Assembly (NCBI RefSeq): GCF_900113925.1
Contig: NZ_FORD01000001.1
Coordinates: 124,001-188,000, forward strand
Length of the DNA stretch: 64,000 bases
Source: Nitrosomonas sp. Nm34
GTDB taxonomy: Bacteria; Pseudomonadota; Gammaproteobacteria; Burkholderiales; Nitrosomonadaceae
Reading direction: 5' to 3'
Each line of letters begins with the position of its first letter. Within the stretch, counting starts at the first letter, position 1. A program made the translations under genes and the position numbers. The notes beneath the pieces were generated by a model. It was not told the DNA's origin. It searched no databases and saw only the letters and a list, made by a program, of their open reading frames with translations. Positions 20,997-31,184 of the stretch are shown piece after piece.

Positions 20997-21099
20997 TATT
21001 TCATTTCTAAATCAAGGGTGATCCGAAGGTGAGCCGCACAGTATCAATCATATGGCAAGGTGAAACAACGAAGCCAGTTTTGGTTTAGAAACGGAATAA
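20997..21099 (+). repeat. Dispersed TIR repeat, copy 2
   Basis: Begins TATTTCATTTCTAAATC and ends GGTTTAGAAACGGAATAA; the core reads GATCCGAAGGTGAGCCGCA and is somewhat diverged from the other copies. Confidence 0.8.
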
Positions 21100-21127
21100 G
21101 TATTCTGAAAAGCCTTGAAGAACGATC

Positions 21128-21268
21128 TCAATTTTGGCACTTCAAACTTAAAGAATCTAACGCTTGCTTAAGCAAAGCAAGTGTATTTTTCTTTTCTTTC
21201 CATCGTTGCAAATCCGGGTAAAATTCATAATAACGCCTTGCTTTTGTGAAGAGGAGTAGATTTACCTT
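21128..21268 (-). pseudogene. Coding-like remnant next to a CsoR-like site
   Basis: 46 codons ending in TGA, in a frame without any usable start codon before it (a TAA precedes it). Composition is protein-like: KARRYYEFYPDLQRWKEKK then a leucine-rich helix. It begins six bases from the palindrome at 21274, as if it were what is left of a gene once controlled from there. Family not recognised. Confidence 0.3.
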
Positions 21269-21273
21269 TTATC

Positions 21274-21290
21274 ATACCCAAATAGGGTAT
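21274..21290. promoter_or_regulatory. CsoR-like palindrome upstream of apt
   Basis: ATACCC-N5-GGGTAT, the same half-sites and spacing as the operator in front of copA. It lies 111 bp before the apt ATG. No convincing promoter overlaps it on the plus strand; on the minus strand TATGAT follows it. Its target is unclear. Confidence 0.5.
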
Positions 21291-21400
21291 ATCTGCATAT
21301 TCAACCCACTGCCAGATTGGATAAAATACGCTAAGATGAATACCAAATATCAACTTTGCTCTGATCCATAGATTTATACATTTGCTTTAATTAAATTGTC

Positions 21401-21928
21401 ATGCCTATTAAATCCCGTATTCGTACCATTCCTCATTATCCTCATGAGGGCATCATGTTTCGCGACGTTACCACACTGCTGAAAGATGCTGTTGGCTTAC
21501 GCACCACCATCCAGGAAATTGTTAATCGCTACCGAACGAGCAATATCGACAAAGTTGTGGGTATTGAGTCGCGCGGCTTTATCATTGGTGCTCCCGTTGC
21601 GTATGCGTTGGGCGTTGGTTTTGTGCCGATACGCAAACCAGGCAAATTGCCAGCTGAAACCATAGGTTGTGACTATCAATTGGAATACGGCAGTGATCGG
21701 ATTGAAATTCATACCGATGCGATCCGAAAAGGAGAACGGATATTGCTGGTGGACGATCTTATTGCTACCGGTGGCACTATGGAGGCAGCCGTCAAGCTTA
21801 TCCAGGAGATGGGCGGAGAAATCATCGAATGCTGTTTTGTGGTCGATCTGCCTGAAGTTGGCGGCAGAGATCGTTTAGAAAAGCAAGGGCAAAAGGTATT
21901 CGCATTATGCCAATTTGAGGGAAGTTGA
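21401..21928 (+). CDS. apt: Adenine phosphoribosyltransferase
   Basis: 175 aa, the usual size. It converts adenine and PRPP to AMP. The PRPP-binding loop VDDLIATGGT (about 117-126), the FRDVTTLL segment near residue 20 and GIESRGFIIGAPVA (about 55-68) are intact. Only A/T-rich sequence precedes the ATG, so translation initiation is unremarkable or weak. With guaD upstream, this is a small purine-salvage neighbourhood. Confidence 0.96.
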   Translation: MPIKSRIRTIPHYPHEGIMFRDVTTLLKDAVGLRTTIQEIVNRYRTSNIDKVVGIESRGFIIGAPVAYALGVGFVPIRKPGKLPAETIGCDYQLEYGSDRIEIHTDAIRKGERILLVDDLIATGGTMEAAVKLIQEMGGEIIECCFVVDLPEVGGRDRLEKQGQKVFALCQFEGS

Positions 21929-21977
21929 GCGAACTTACTTACTTCGTATATTGACTTAATTGAACTGACCATTATCT

Positions 21978-21997
21978 ATTTGACAGAATTGTCAAAT
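21978..21997 (+). terminator. Hairpin after apt
   Basis: ATTTGACA (21978-21985) pairs with TGTCAAAT (21990-21997) over loop GAAT, 50 bp after the apt stop. The T-rich tail is weak (TCTATGTG), so terminator activity is probable but not certain. Confidence 0.45.
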
Positions 21998-22103
21998 TCT
22001 ATGTGACTCAAATTGATCAAGCCATTATGGAGAAGCCTCGGTGCTGTTTGGCTGAACCAGTCCAGGCCAGCCCAAATTTTTCCCGATTCAGTGTGAGCAG
22101 ACT

Positions 22104-22210
22104 TTATTCCATTTCTAAATCAAAACGGACTTTGCCGGCTTCACCTTGCCTTATGATTGATACCGTCTGCGGCTCGCCTTCACGTCACCTTTGATTTGGA
22201 AATGGAATTA
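22104..22210 (-). repeat. Dispersed TIR repeat, copy 3
   Basis: Reverse orientation: TTATTCCATTTCTAAATC to TTTGGAAATGGAATTA, with the core seen as CGGCTTCACCTTGCC and GGCTCGCCTTCACGTCA. Well preserved, between apt and serS. Confidence 0.88.
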
Positions 22211-22290
22211 GACCTAAAACATAAGAAATACCGTAATTACAGACATTAATCTGCCCGGTCAGTTAAGATGAGCCACTTCTTTTGGAGTAA

Positions 22291-23625
<1,335 letters not shown>

Positions 23626-23668
23626 ACCTGCTATATGACACATTTATTTAAATCCGGAGGTATCTAAA

Positions 23669-24358
23669 ATGCAGAATGAAAGCAATAGAACGGTGCATGA
23701 CCAGGATGATATGGCGCAACTTGAAGCCGATGTACGCGAAGCAATTATACATGACGGTGACGTCAAGGAAGCTGTACGACGGTTAACGCTCCAGTCAATG
23801 CAAGCACATCGTTTAGATATTCAATCGTTGGGCCGAATTGCTACCGCTGTGATGCAAGGTGTGCACGATGGTGCGCAGCAGAAATTAGCGCAGGCATCGG
23901 AACAATCCAATACTGCTCAGACTCAAATATCCCATGCAGTTTCAGGGCTAGACACTGCTTTTGCACAATTTGCTGAAGCTTCAAAACTGGTAGTGGAAGA
24001 AGCGGCCGGAAAAGCCATGCATTTTTCGCGTGAAGAACTCACAAAGACGCGCGCTGATTTAGCAACTCTGGAAGATTTATTTATAGAGATATTGCAACAA
24101 ACTGCATCTATTGCAAAAGGTGTCATTGCTGAAACGTTAAATGATTTATTCACTCATGCAAAACATAATGGCACCACGATCGGTGCTCAACTCCAGGAAA
24201 CTCTCGCTACCTTTACCCATCAGATATCTTCTGTCGGGCAGGCTCAGTTTCAAGCTGGATTGCAGCTTTCTCAAGCAACAGCCGACCTGCTGCATAAAAT
24301 TGCTGCTGGCGTTTTAGCAGGCATTTCAGAACAAGCCAAGCACGAGAAAAACAAATAA
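23669..24358 (+). CDS. Helical phasin-like hypothetical protein
   Basis: 229 aa, nearly all predicted helix and rich in Ala, Gln and Glu, with no signal peptide or membrane segment. The long amphipathic stretches (for example SEQSNTAQTQISHAVSGLDT, and the C-terminal third from about 180) resemble phasins or other granule-coating or coiled-coil proteins; I believe it belongs to a DUF6781-like family but cannot prove it. Strong ribosome-binding site GGAGGT before the ATG. It follows serS by 43 bp and may be cotranscribed. Confidence 0.6.
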   Translation: MQNESNRTVHDQDDMAQLEADVREAIIHDGDVKEAVRRLTLQSMQAHRLDIQSLGRIATAVMQGVHDGAQQKLAQASEQSNTAQTQISHAVSGLDTAFAQFAEASKLVVEEAAGKAMHFSREELTKTRADLATLEDLFIEILQQTASIAKGVIAETLNDLFTHAKHNGTTIGAQLQETLATFTHQISSVGQAQFQAGLQLSQATADLLHKIAAGVLAGISEQAKHEKNK

Positions 24359-24934
24359 TTAAGAACTGTTAGCCACCTGCTTACAAACCCGATTCAGCCA
24401 CGTCACTTCTTGGCGTCGGCTGAATAATTTGCTACATAAAGCAGCTGTTTTATCCAAGCTTATCCTGAAAACTACTCAGCGACTGAAAATCATCTCAAAA
24501 TACATGAGTAGTTTAATTGCTGTACTTCTTGGTTTAAGTAGCTTATTCCATTTTCAAATCAAAAATGATGCGAAGGCGAGCCACGGACAGTATCAATCAT
24601 ACGACAAGGTGAAGCCGACAAAATCAGTTTTGATTTAGAAATGGAATAAGATAATGACTACGTGTTTACACGTATTTAATTGCCTTCTATTTTCCGATAA
24701 ATTGTCAAATTGGGTTGTTAGCATACTCATGACATCTCAAGATTATATTTGTCCATTATCTAGTAATTTGTAGTTGCTTTATTAAAGAAGAGACAGAGAT
24801 AAAACCTATTAAACCATTGCCTCTTTGCAAAACGTGGTCGGAAGGAAGAAACCATCGCTTACAGGCAGTGAATCTTATCCAATTTCCCAATCAAATATGA
24901 CGCTAAGGCGGGCTGCAAAAACGGAGGTGAAACA
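24359..24934. other. Gene-free spacer with two repeat copies
   Basis: About 575 bp with repeat copies 4 and 5 and otherwise AT-rich sequence. The open frame through copy 4 (about 24429-24638) has no recognisable protein features. Confidence 0.5.
24543..24649 (+). repeat. Dispersed TIR repeat, copy 4
   Basis: TTATTCCATTTTCAAATC to GATTTAGAAATGGAATAA, with core GATGCGAAGGCGAGCCACGGA and CGACAAGGTGAAGCCGAC. One of the best preserved copies; flanking TTA/TAA fits TA insertion. Confidence 0.9.
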
Positions 24935-24937
24935 ATG
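24875..24937 (+). repeat. Dispersed TIR repeat, copy 5 (left half, fused to the PAS gene start)
   Basis: The left half of the element is clear (TTATCCAATTTCCCAATC, then TGACGCTAAGGCGGGCTGC); the middle is shortened and runs into ACGGAGGTGAAACAATG, which aligns with the family core ACGGCAAGGTGAAACCGACAATG. The right end is missing. The altered core supplies the Shine-Dalgarno and ATG of the next gene. Confidence 0.7.
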
Positions 24938-25327
24938 AATACTCGTACAATAAAACCAGGAAATAATTTCGGCACTAAAGTTGACAATATCGAAAACGAG
25001 CAGGCAGTTTTGATACTGTCTGATGATGGCTTGATTCGCGATTGCAATGAAGCTGGCGCAAAATTATTGGGTTATTCACCCAAGAATTTTCCGAAACTCC
25101 ATATCTCCAAGTTATTGCCAAAACTGGCGAAAATCGAGCTATTAAAAGGAGAGCGGACTAATCCCTATTTGCGCTTTCTTTCACGCATAGGGCATCATTT
25201 TGAAGTAGTCAATATGAGTGGAGTACGTTTTGCAGGAAAACTATTTTTCAGTGATGTAAAAAATCGCGGCCTACATCGTCTGATTATCATGATCTCTCCG
25301 ATCTTTCAAGAAAAAACTTTGCATTAA
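24935..25327 (+). CDS. Small stand-alone PAS-domain protein
   Basis: 130 aa with a single PAS-like domain (about 20-125): AVLILSDDGLIRDCNEAGAKLLGYSP matches the PAS N-terminal strand-helix pattern (window cut here: AVLILSDDGLIRDCNEAG), and the C-terminal beta strands (GVRFAGKLFFSDV, LHRLIIMISPIF) close the fold. No output domain, no membrane segment. It could be a sensory adaptor or a fragment of a larger sensor. GGAGGTGAAAC before the ATG is a strong ribosome-binding site that appears to derive from the dispersed repeat. Confidence 0.72.
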   Translation: MNTRTIKPGNNFGTKVDNIENEQAVLILSDDGLIRDCNEAGAKLLGYSPKNFPKLHISKLLPKLAKIELLKGERTNPYLRFLSRIGHHFEVVNMSGVRFAGKLFFSDVKNRGLHRLIIMISPIFQEKTLH

Positions 25328-25747
25328 AAAACCAAGCAAGTTAGTACCATTGGATGAGCGGATTTCATCTACTTGGTATTCCAGCAATATTTATGTATTC
25401 ATTACCGCTTGTTTTTTGGGCACCATGTCGCCCCAGGCGAACTATTCCAGTATGGTAAAAACAAAGTTTTGCTAAAACAACATCATAACTTCATCGAGCG
25501 CGAGGTGGACGGAACACAGAGACGAAAATTATTGGCCGAAAGCGCCCTTTATCATGCCCTTGAGCCATCATTAAGAGCAAGATAGGAGCAGTAAATTGAT
25601 ATTCCGTTTCAAAATCAAATCTGACTTTGTCAGCTTCACCTTACCGTATGATTGATACTGTTTACGGCTTGCTTCGCGTTATTTTTGATTTAGAAGTGGA
25701 ATAATTTATCAGCATGTTATCGGTAAAAGAAAGAGTACAAAAAACTC
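25328..25747. other. Spacer with repeat copy 6 upstream of glgP
   Basis: 420 bp. A 70-codon open frame (25373-25585) has a protein-like C-terminal part (FIEREVDGTQRRKLLAESAL) but no family I know; it may be a remnant. Repeat copy 6 lies just before glgP. Confidence 0.35.
25600..25704 (-). repeat. Dispersed TIR repeat, copy 6
   Basis: Reverse orientation: TATTCCGTTTCAAAATC to GATTTAGAAGTGGAATAA, core CAGCTTCACCTTACCGTATG. It ends 44 bp before the glgP ATG and may affect its 5' untranslated region. Confidence 0.88.
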
Positions 25748-28318
25748 ATGAAAATACCCCGCTTAATAATGCATTACTTACAGGATTTGCCCGCTGAGCT
25801 GTTGCCACTGCTTGAACAAATTACAGACTTGGCTACAGATCTGCGCTGGACCTGGAGCCATGCTGGCGATGAGGTATGGAAAACAATGGACCCACAATTA
25901 TGGGAACAGAGTGAAAATCCATTTGTAGTATTGCAAAACTTGTCGCGCGAACGACTAGATGAATTAAATCGAAGTACGCAATTTAAACAACACCTTGATA
26001 GTTTAACCAAGGCGCGCAATGGCTACTGTGATTGCTGTGGTTGGTTTGGAGAAGTGCATGCCGAAGCTAAACTTAAAGGGATCGCCTATTTCAGTATGGA
26101 ATTTGGCTTGGGTAAGGCCTTGCCACTGTATGCAGGCGGGCTGGGTGTTCTAGCGGGAGACTATCTCAAAGCTGCCAGTGATCTGGCCGTGCCTGTAACC
26201 GCGACCGGCCTTCTCTATCAGGAAGGTTATTTTCGCCAAGTATTGGACGGAAATGGCTGGCAGCAGGAAATTTATTCTTACAATGACTCTAGCAGTCTAC
26301 CGTTACGTCCAGTAATGGCTCATAACGGTGCTTGGTTACACATCCCCATCGAATTGCCAGGGCGAACGGTACGCCTGCAAGTCTGGGAAGCACGAGTGGG
26401 ACGAGTGAGCTTGTATTTACTCGATAGCAACAACCTGCTGAACAGCGCGCCTGATCGTGGTATTACTGGCAAACTCTATGGTGGCGGAAAGGAAATCCGG
26501 CTGGTGCAGGAAATTGTTTTGGGAATAGGTGGCTGGCGGTTAATTGAAGCATTAGGACTGGAAATTGATATCTGCCATCTGAATGAAGGGCATGCTGCTT
26601 TCGTAGCACTGGAACGTGCTCACTGTTTTCAGGAAAAATGGCAAGTGGATTTTTGGGAAGCGCTTTGGGCGACGCGTCCTGGCAACATATTCACTACGCA
26701 CACCCCCGTCGCAGCAGGATTCGATACCTTTCCACGTGAATTGCTCGCAAAATATGGCTTGATTTATGCCAAGAAACTAGGCGTAGCGCCTGCTGAACTA
26801 TTGGCACTAGGCCTCCGGAATGGGCAAGATGATAATGAGCCCTTCAATATGGCCTACCTGGCGGCACGATCCTGCGGCAGAATAAATGGGGTCAGCCATC
26901 TGCATAGGAAAGTCAGCCAAAGTATCTTCCAGGATCTCTACCCCCATTGGCCTGAATGTGAAGTGCCCATAAGTTACGTCACCAATGGCGTGCATGTCCC
27001 CTCGTGGGATTCTCCCTGGGCAGATGAGATCTGGACACAATCTTGCGGCAAAAACCGCTGGCTCGGCACGGAAAAAATGCTTACTGCCGCAATTAACCAA
27101 TTGGATGACGCCAAGCTTTGGACTTTGTGCGGTCAGGAACGCGCCGATTTAGTGCGTCAAGCGCGACAAAGGCTTCGCTTGCAATTGAGCCAACGAGGTA
27201 CAGAGCAAGAGGTTATTGATCAGGTTGACCAGATTCTTGACCCCAATGTATTAACCATCGGATTTGCAAGACGCTTCACTGCTTACAAGCGTCCCAACCT
27301 GTTGCTGCATGATCCTACCCGTCTGACCCGAATACTTACTGATACGCAACGACCCGTACAAATCGTTGTCGCTGGCAAGGCTCACCCTGCCGACATGGAA
27401 GGAAAATGCCTCGTTCAGCAGTGGGCTCAATTTGCTGCTCAACCGGTTGTCCGTAAACGAGTTGTCTTTCTCGAAGATTACGACATTGCCTTAGCCCAGG
27501 AACTGGTGCAAGGTGTGGATGTATGGATAAACACCCCACGTCGACCGTGGGAAGCCAGTGGTACCAGCGGGATGAAAGTATTGGTGAACGGTGGTTTGAA
27601 TCTCTCGGAATTGGATGGATGGTGGGCCGAGGCCTACACACCGGAAGTTGGCTGGGCGTTAGGTGATGGCAAAGAGCATACTGAAGCCGGTTGGGACGCC
27701 GTGGAAGCTGAACAACTTTATCACCTTCTGGAAGAAGAGATTGTACCGATGTTCTATGATCGCGACGCAACGGGTATTCCGGGAAGCTGGGTTGCTCGCA
27801 TGCGTGCCAGTATGGCTCATCTCGCTCCGCGGTTCAGCAGCAATCGCATGGTACGCGAATATGTTGAAAAGTTGTACCTTCCCGCTGCCCTCCACTTTCA
27901 ACAACGAACAGCCCAAGGAAGCGTCCTTGCTAAAAAACTTCGCTTGTGGGAGGAACAGTTAAGACGAAATTGGCATCAAATACATTGGGGTAATTTGACG
28001 ATATCAGAAGAAAAAGACGGCTGGGCATTTGAGGTCCAGATTTATCTAGGGGAAATTTTACCCGATTCTGTCCAGATCCAGCTATATGCAGACCCGCAAG
28101 ATAGCGAAACGCCTGTTTGCGAGACGATGCAGCACTACGCCAGCATCCCGGGTGCTTTAAATGGTTACCTTTATAGAGGTAAGGTAGTTCCCACACGTCC
28201 TTATACTGATTTTACCCCTCGCTGCGTGGCCTATCACCCAGATGCTTGCACGCCCATTGAGAGCAACCTGATTCATTGGTGGTCAGGTATGGCAATGCTG
28301 CATGGGAATTCACCATAA
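25748..28318 (+). CDS. glgP: Alpha-glucan (glycogen) phosphorylase
   Basis: 856 aa, GT35 phosphorylase of the longer bacterial type with an N-terminal DUF3417 region (about 1-120). It releases glucose-1-phosphate from glycogen or maltodextrin with PLP as cofactor. The PLP lysine lies in EASGTSGMKVLVNGGLNLS (about 615-633), and YFSMEFGLGKALPLYAGGLG (about 115-134) and HLNEGHAAF (about 278) are typical. tal follows 127 bp downstream, so glucan breakdown is linked to pentose-phosphate metabolism here. The ATG lacks a strong Shine-Dalgarno. Confidence 0.95.
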   Translation: MKIPRLIMHYLQDLPAELLPLLEQITDLATDLRWTWSHAGDEVWKTMDPQLWEQSENPFVVLQNLSRERLDELNRSTQFKQHLDSLTKARNGYCDCCGWFGEVHAEAKLKGIAYFSMEFGLGKALPLYAGGLGVLAGDYLKAASDLAVPVTATGLLYQEGYFRQVLDGNGWQQEIYSYNDSSSLPLRPVMAHNGAWLHIPIELPGRTVRLQVWEARVGRVSLYLLDSNNLLNSAPDRGITGKLYGGGKEIRLVQEIVLGIGGWRLIEALGLEIDICHLNEGHAAFVALERAHCFQEKWQVDFWEALWATRPGNIFTTHTPVAAGFDTFPRELLAKYGLIYAKKLGVAPAELLALGLRNGQDDNEPFNMAYLAARSCGRINGVSHLHRKVSQSIFQDLYPHWPECEVPISYVTNGVHVPSWDSPWADEIWTQSCGKNRWLGTEKMLTAAINQLDDAKLWTLCGQERADLVRQARQRLRLQLSQRGTEQEVIDQVDQILDPNVLTIGFARRFTAYKRPNLLLHDPTRLTRILTDTQRPVQIVVAGKAHPADMEGKCLVQQWAQFAAQPVVRKRVVFLEDYDIALAQELVQGVDVWINTPRRPWEASGTSGMKVLVNGGLNLSELDGWWAEAYTPEVGWALGDGKEHTEAGWDAVEAEQLYHLLEEEIVPMFYDRDATGIPGSWVARMRASMAHLAPRFSSNRMVREYVEKLYLPAALHFQQRTAQGSVLAKKLRLWEEQLRRNWHQIHWGNLTISEEKDGWAFEVQIYLGEILPDSVQIQLYADPQDSETPVCETMQHYASIPGALNGYLYRGKVVPTRPYTDFTPRCVAYHPDACTPIESNLIHWWSGMAMLHGNSP

Positions 28319-28347
28319 TAGGGTTTAACCAGATAGGGTTTAACCAG
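28318..28347 (+). repeat. 15-bp perfect tandem duplication after glgP
   Basis: ATAGGGTTTAACCAG occurs twice head-to-tail directly at the glgP stop codon; each unit contains the palindrome GGTTTAACC. Likely a replication slippage product. Confidence 0.85.
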
Positions 28348-28445
28348 AGATTGAGCAGGCGTTATGTATCGGGCTCAGTAATGGCAATGGCTACCAATCA
28401 CTGGAACCTGACTTAATGCCATGGACTAAAATTAGGAGGTAGGTT

Positions 28446-29549
28446 ATGAATGTTAATCCATTACTTCAGATCAAAGCACTCGGCCAGAGCATCTGGCTCG
28501 ACTATATCCAACGTAATATGCTGAAAAATGGTGAAATTGCCAGAATGATAGAGAAAGACGGCTTGGCAGGGATAACGTCCAATCCGGCCATTTTTGAAAA
28601 GGCGATTAACGAACACCATGACTACGATGAAGCCATTACATCGCTTACGCATCATGACAAGCCGCCCAAAGAAATTTATGAAACACTCGCTTTGGAAGAT
28701 GTCGCTCAGGCTGCCGAACTGTTTCGGCCACTCTACGAGGAATCAAATGGCCGCGATGGTTTTGTCAGCCTGGAAGTTTCACCCCATGTTGCTTATGATA
28801 CGGAACAAACCATCAGCGAGGCTGAGCGGTTATGGGCAGCACTTAACCGACCTAATGTCCTGATCAAGGTGCCGGCAACCCAGGCAGGGCTGCCGGCCAT
28901 CACGCATCTGCTTGCTGCGGGCATCAACATTAATGTAACGATTTTGTTCAGCCTGGAACGTTATCGGCAGGTGGTCGATGCTTTCCTGGCAGGGCTGGAA
29001 ACCCGTGTGGCTCAGCATAAACCTGTTGATCATATTACTTCCGTTGCCAGTTTTTTCTTGAGTCGTATTGATGTGTTGGTAGATAAACGTCTGGATGAGC
29101 TTGTCCAGATTACTGGTGACAAATCTGTGAGTGCTTTACGAGGTAAAGCTGCTATCGCCTGCGCACGCCTTGCCTATCAGTATTACCAGAAATGGATGAG
29201 AGATAATCGCTGGCAATCTTTATCGAGCCATGGTGCACGCGCCCAGCGGCTGTTATGGGCGAGTACCAGCACTAAAGATCCCGCCTACAGCGATATTAAA
29301 TACGTGGAACCTTTAATTGCCAAGGATACGATTAACACGATGCCACTTGAAACACTGAACGCTTATCGTGATCATGGTCAACCAGCAGTGCGTATCGAGC
29401 AGGAGGTGGATGAATCTGGTAGCTTGCTAGAGAAACTTCATCAAATTGGCATTGACCTGGAAGCAGTTGGCGAACAATTGGAAGGGGAAGGCGTACAAAA
29501 ATTTTCTGTCCCTTTCGATAAATTGCTAGAACGAATCAAGCAGTGGTGA
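28446..29549 (+). CDS. tal: Transaldolase
   Basis: 367 aa, the longer transaldolase form common in actinobacteria, cyanobacteria and beta-proteobacteria. It exchanges a dihydroxyacetone unit between sedoheptulose-7-phosphate and glyceraldehyde-3-phosphate. The Schiff-base lysine is in NVLIKVPAT (about 139); SIWLDYIQR, GITSNPAIFEKAI and the VASFFLSRID segment are family markers. AGGAGGT is an excellent ribosome-binding site. Probably cotranscribed with glgP. Confidence 0.95.
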   Translation: MNVNPLLQIKALGQSIWLDYIQRNMLKNGEIARMIEKDGLAGITSNPAIFEKAINEHHDYDEAITSLTHHDKPPKEIYETLALEDVAQAAELFRPLYEESNGRDGFVSLEVSPHVAYDTEQTISEAERLWAALNRPNVLIKVPATQAGLPAITHLLAAGININVTILFSLERYRQVVDAFLAGLETRVAQHKPVDHITSVASFFLSRIDVLVDKRLDELVQITGDKSVSALRGKAAIACARLAYQYYQKWMRDNRWQSLSSHGARAQRLLWASTSTKDPAYSDIKYVEPLIAKDTINTMPLETLNAYRDHGQPAVRIEQEVDESGSLLEKLHQIGIDLEAVGEQLEGEGVQKFSVPFDKLLERIKQW

Positions 29550-29610
29550 TCTCTGTTTTAACTGGCAAATGGGTAAGGGATATTCGCGACGTCTTTTTCG
29601 TTAATTTTTC

Positions 29611-31011
29611 ATGAAGAAAAACATAATGACAAGCCGATTGGTTCAGCTTCCAAGGGTCATTATTATGATTTGCCCTTTACTCCTTGTAATGCTTGCTTCA
29701 GGCTGTGACAACCTCGCCAAAGGAGTCACTGAGGCCGTATTGAATATGGAAATTAAGAAAGAAGATATCCGAAAGTGCTATATACGCGGTCGCCCGTTTG
29801 AGGGATTGGAAGCAAAGTTAAAGCGGCAAGAACAACTGGCTCAAACGAACAAGGGTGACCATCCTGTGCTCAAAGTGCTTGTGGTACATGGTATCGGCTC
29901 TCCTCAGCCAGGCTACTCTACCCGCCTGGCCGAAAACCTGGCACAGGCCCTCTCACTCAATCATGTCCAGGAAACAATCAAAGAGATTACCATCACCCAC
30001 CCGACGTTCCCAGACCAGGACCTTGGATTGCTCCGCTTGACACGTTACATGAATGCCAATAAAAACAGGGAGATGATTTTCGCAGAACTCACGTGGGAGC
30101 CAATTATAGCGAAAGAAAAGCAAACCATTAACTTTGATAACTCTGGTGAGTATTCCTTTCGGCGCACACATATTAACAATACTTTGAAGGTATTTCTCAA
30201 TGACACTATCCCGGATGTGATGATGTTTAATGGCACCTCGCGGCAACAGATCAATGTTTCTGTTAGTCAATCGCTCTGCTGGCTCATGAGTGAAAAGTGG
30301 GAATCACTTCAGATCAAGACGGCGCAATTCTGTGATGCAAGCGCTCCCAACAGAATGAATCAGATTGATGATGAATTTGTCTTTATATCTCATAGTCTTG
30401 GCAGTCGAATTACTGTGGATGCATTGCAATGGATAGCGAATATCTTCAGTGATATCAGTAAGTTAGATGCCGCTCTTGCAGAGAATGCGCAAATTCCCCA
30501 GAGCACCGCCCCAACTGCTCTTCAAACAAATACAATGAGCAATTTCCTGGAAAAGAGACACCTCTTACAACAAAAGGAATTTATGGTTTTTATGCTTTCC
30601 AACCAATTACCTCTCTTGCAAATGGGACAGCTCAAACCGGAAGTTACTGGTCGAATTCCTGATATCTGTAGCCTGAAAGCTACCCATGCAGCGGAAAAAC
30701 TTTTCAGTAAAACTCATCTCATCGCCTTCAGCGATCCCAACGATTTATTCAGCTATGCGCTTCCTCCCAGTTTTATTGATGAGTACGTAGATTCACGTCT
30801 TTGCCCAACCCTGACTAATGCCATCCTGAACGTGACCAGTATTACAGATATTTTTGTGGGACAGTTTGCTAACCCCTTGGCCGCTCATACTGAATATGAT
30901 AATGATCCAAGAGTGATCGGTCTTATCGCTAAAGGAATGGGTCATAGTGATATTGACCCGGGGGTGACCGAGCATTGCACTTGGCTGGAGTCAGTACCCG
31001 ATGGTCAATAG
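29611..31011 (+). CDS. Putative alpha/beta-hydrolase lipoprotein
   Basis: 466 aa. N-terminal signal with lipobox (LVMLASGC, Cys about 32) predicts a membrane-anchored lipoprotein. KVLVVHGIGSPQPGYS (about 89-104) looks like the oxyanion-hole strand of an alpha/beta hydrolase, and VFISHSLGSRITVDAL (about 257-272) carries the nucleophile-elbow serine, so a lipase or esterase activity is plausible; substrate unknown. The acid and His are not assigned by eye. Gene lies 61 bp after tal. Confidence 0.7.
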   Translation: MKKNIMTSRLVQLPRVIIMICPLLLVMLASGCDNLAKGVTEAVLNMEIKKEDIRKCYIRGRPFEGLEAKLKRQEQLAQTNKGDHPVLKVLVVHGIGSPQPGYSTRLAENLAQALSLNHVQETIKEITITHPTFPDQDLGLLRLTRYMNANKNREMIFAELTWEPIIAKEKQTINFDNSGEYSFRRTHINNTLKVFLNDTIPDVMMFNGTSRQQINVSVSQSLCWLMSEKWESLQIKTAQFCDASAPNRMNQIDDEFVFISHSLGSRITVDALQWIANIFSDISKLDAALAENAQIPQSTAPTALQTNTMSNFLEKRHLLQQKEFMVFMLSNQLPLLQMGQLKPEVTGRIPDICSLKATHAAEKLFSKTHLIAFSDPNDLFSYALPPSFIDEYVDSRLCPTLTNAILNVTSITDIFVGQFANPLAAHTEYDNDPRVIGLIAKGMGHSDIDPGVTEHCTWLESVPDGQ

Positions 31012-31184
31012 GGATCTTCAGCTATACTTTTATAACCGCAGAAAAAGAAATAAAAGAATGGAAAAGTGGATAAAAGCAGTACGTTGTTATTGTGCTCTGA
31101 GTAGTCATTGGTTCAATTCATGAGTAGGTCAGAATACATCAATCCGCATATTTCATAATAGCTGAGGTAGTTTGAGGAATCACT

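Larger units (their letters stand above)
20844..21400. other. Spacer with repeat copy, coding remnant and CsoR-like palindrome
   Basis: 557 bp between guaD and apt. It contains dispersed repeat copy 2 (20997-21099), a 46-codon minus-strand coding-like stretch without a start (21128-21268) and a CsoR-like palindrome (21274-21290). No intact gene is seen. Confidence 0.5.
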
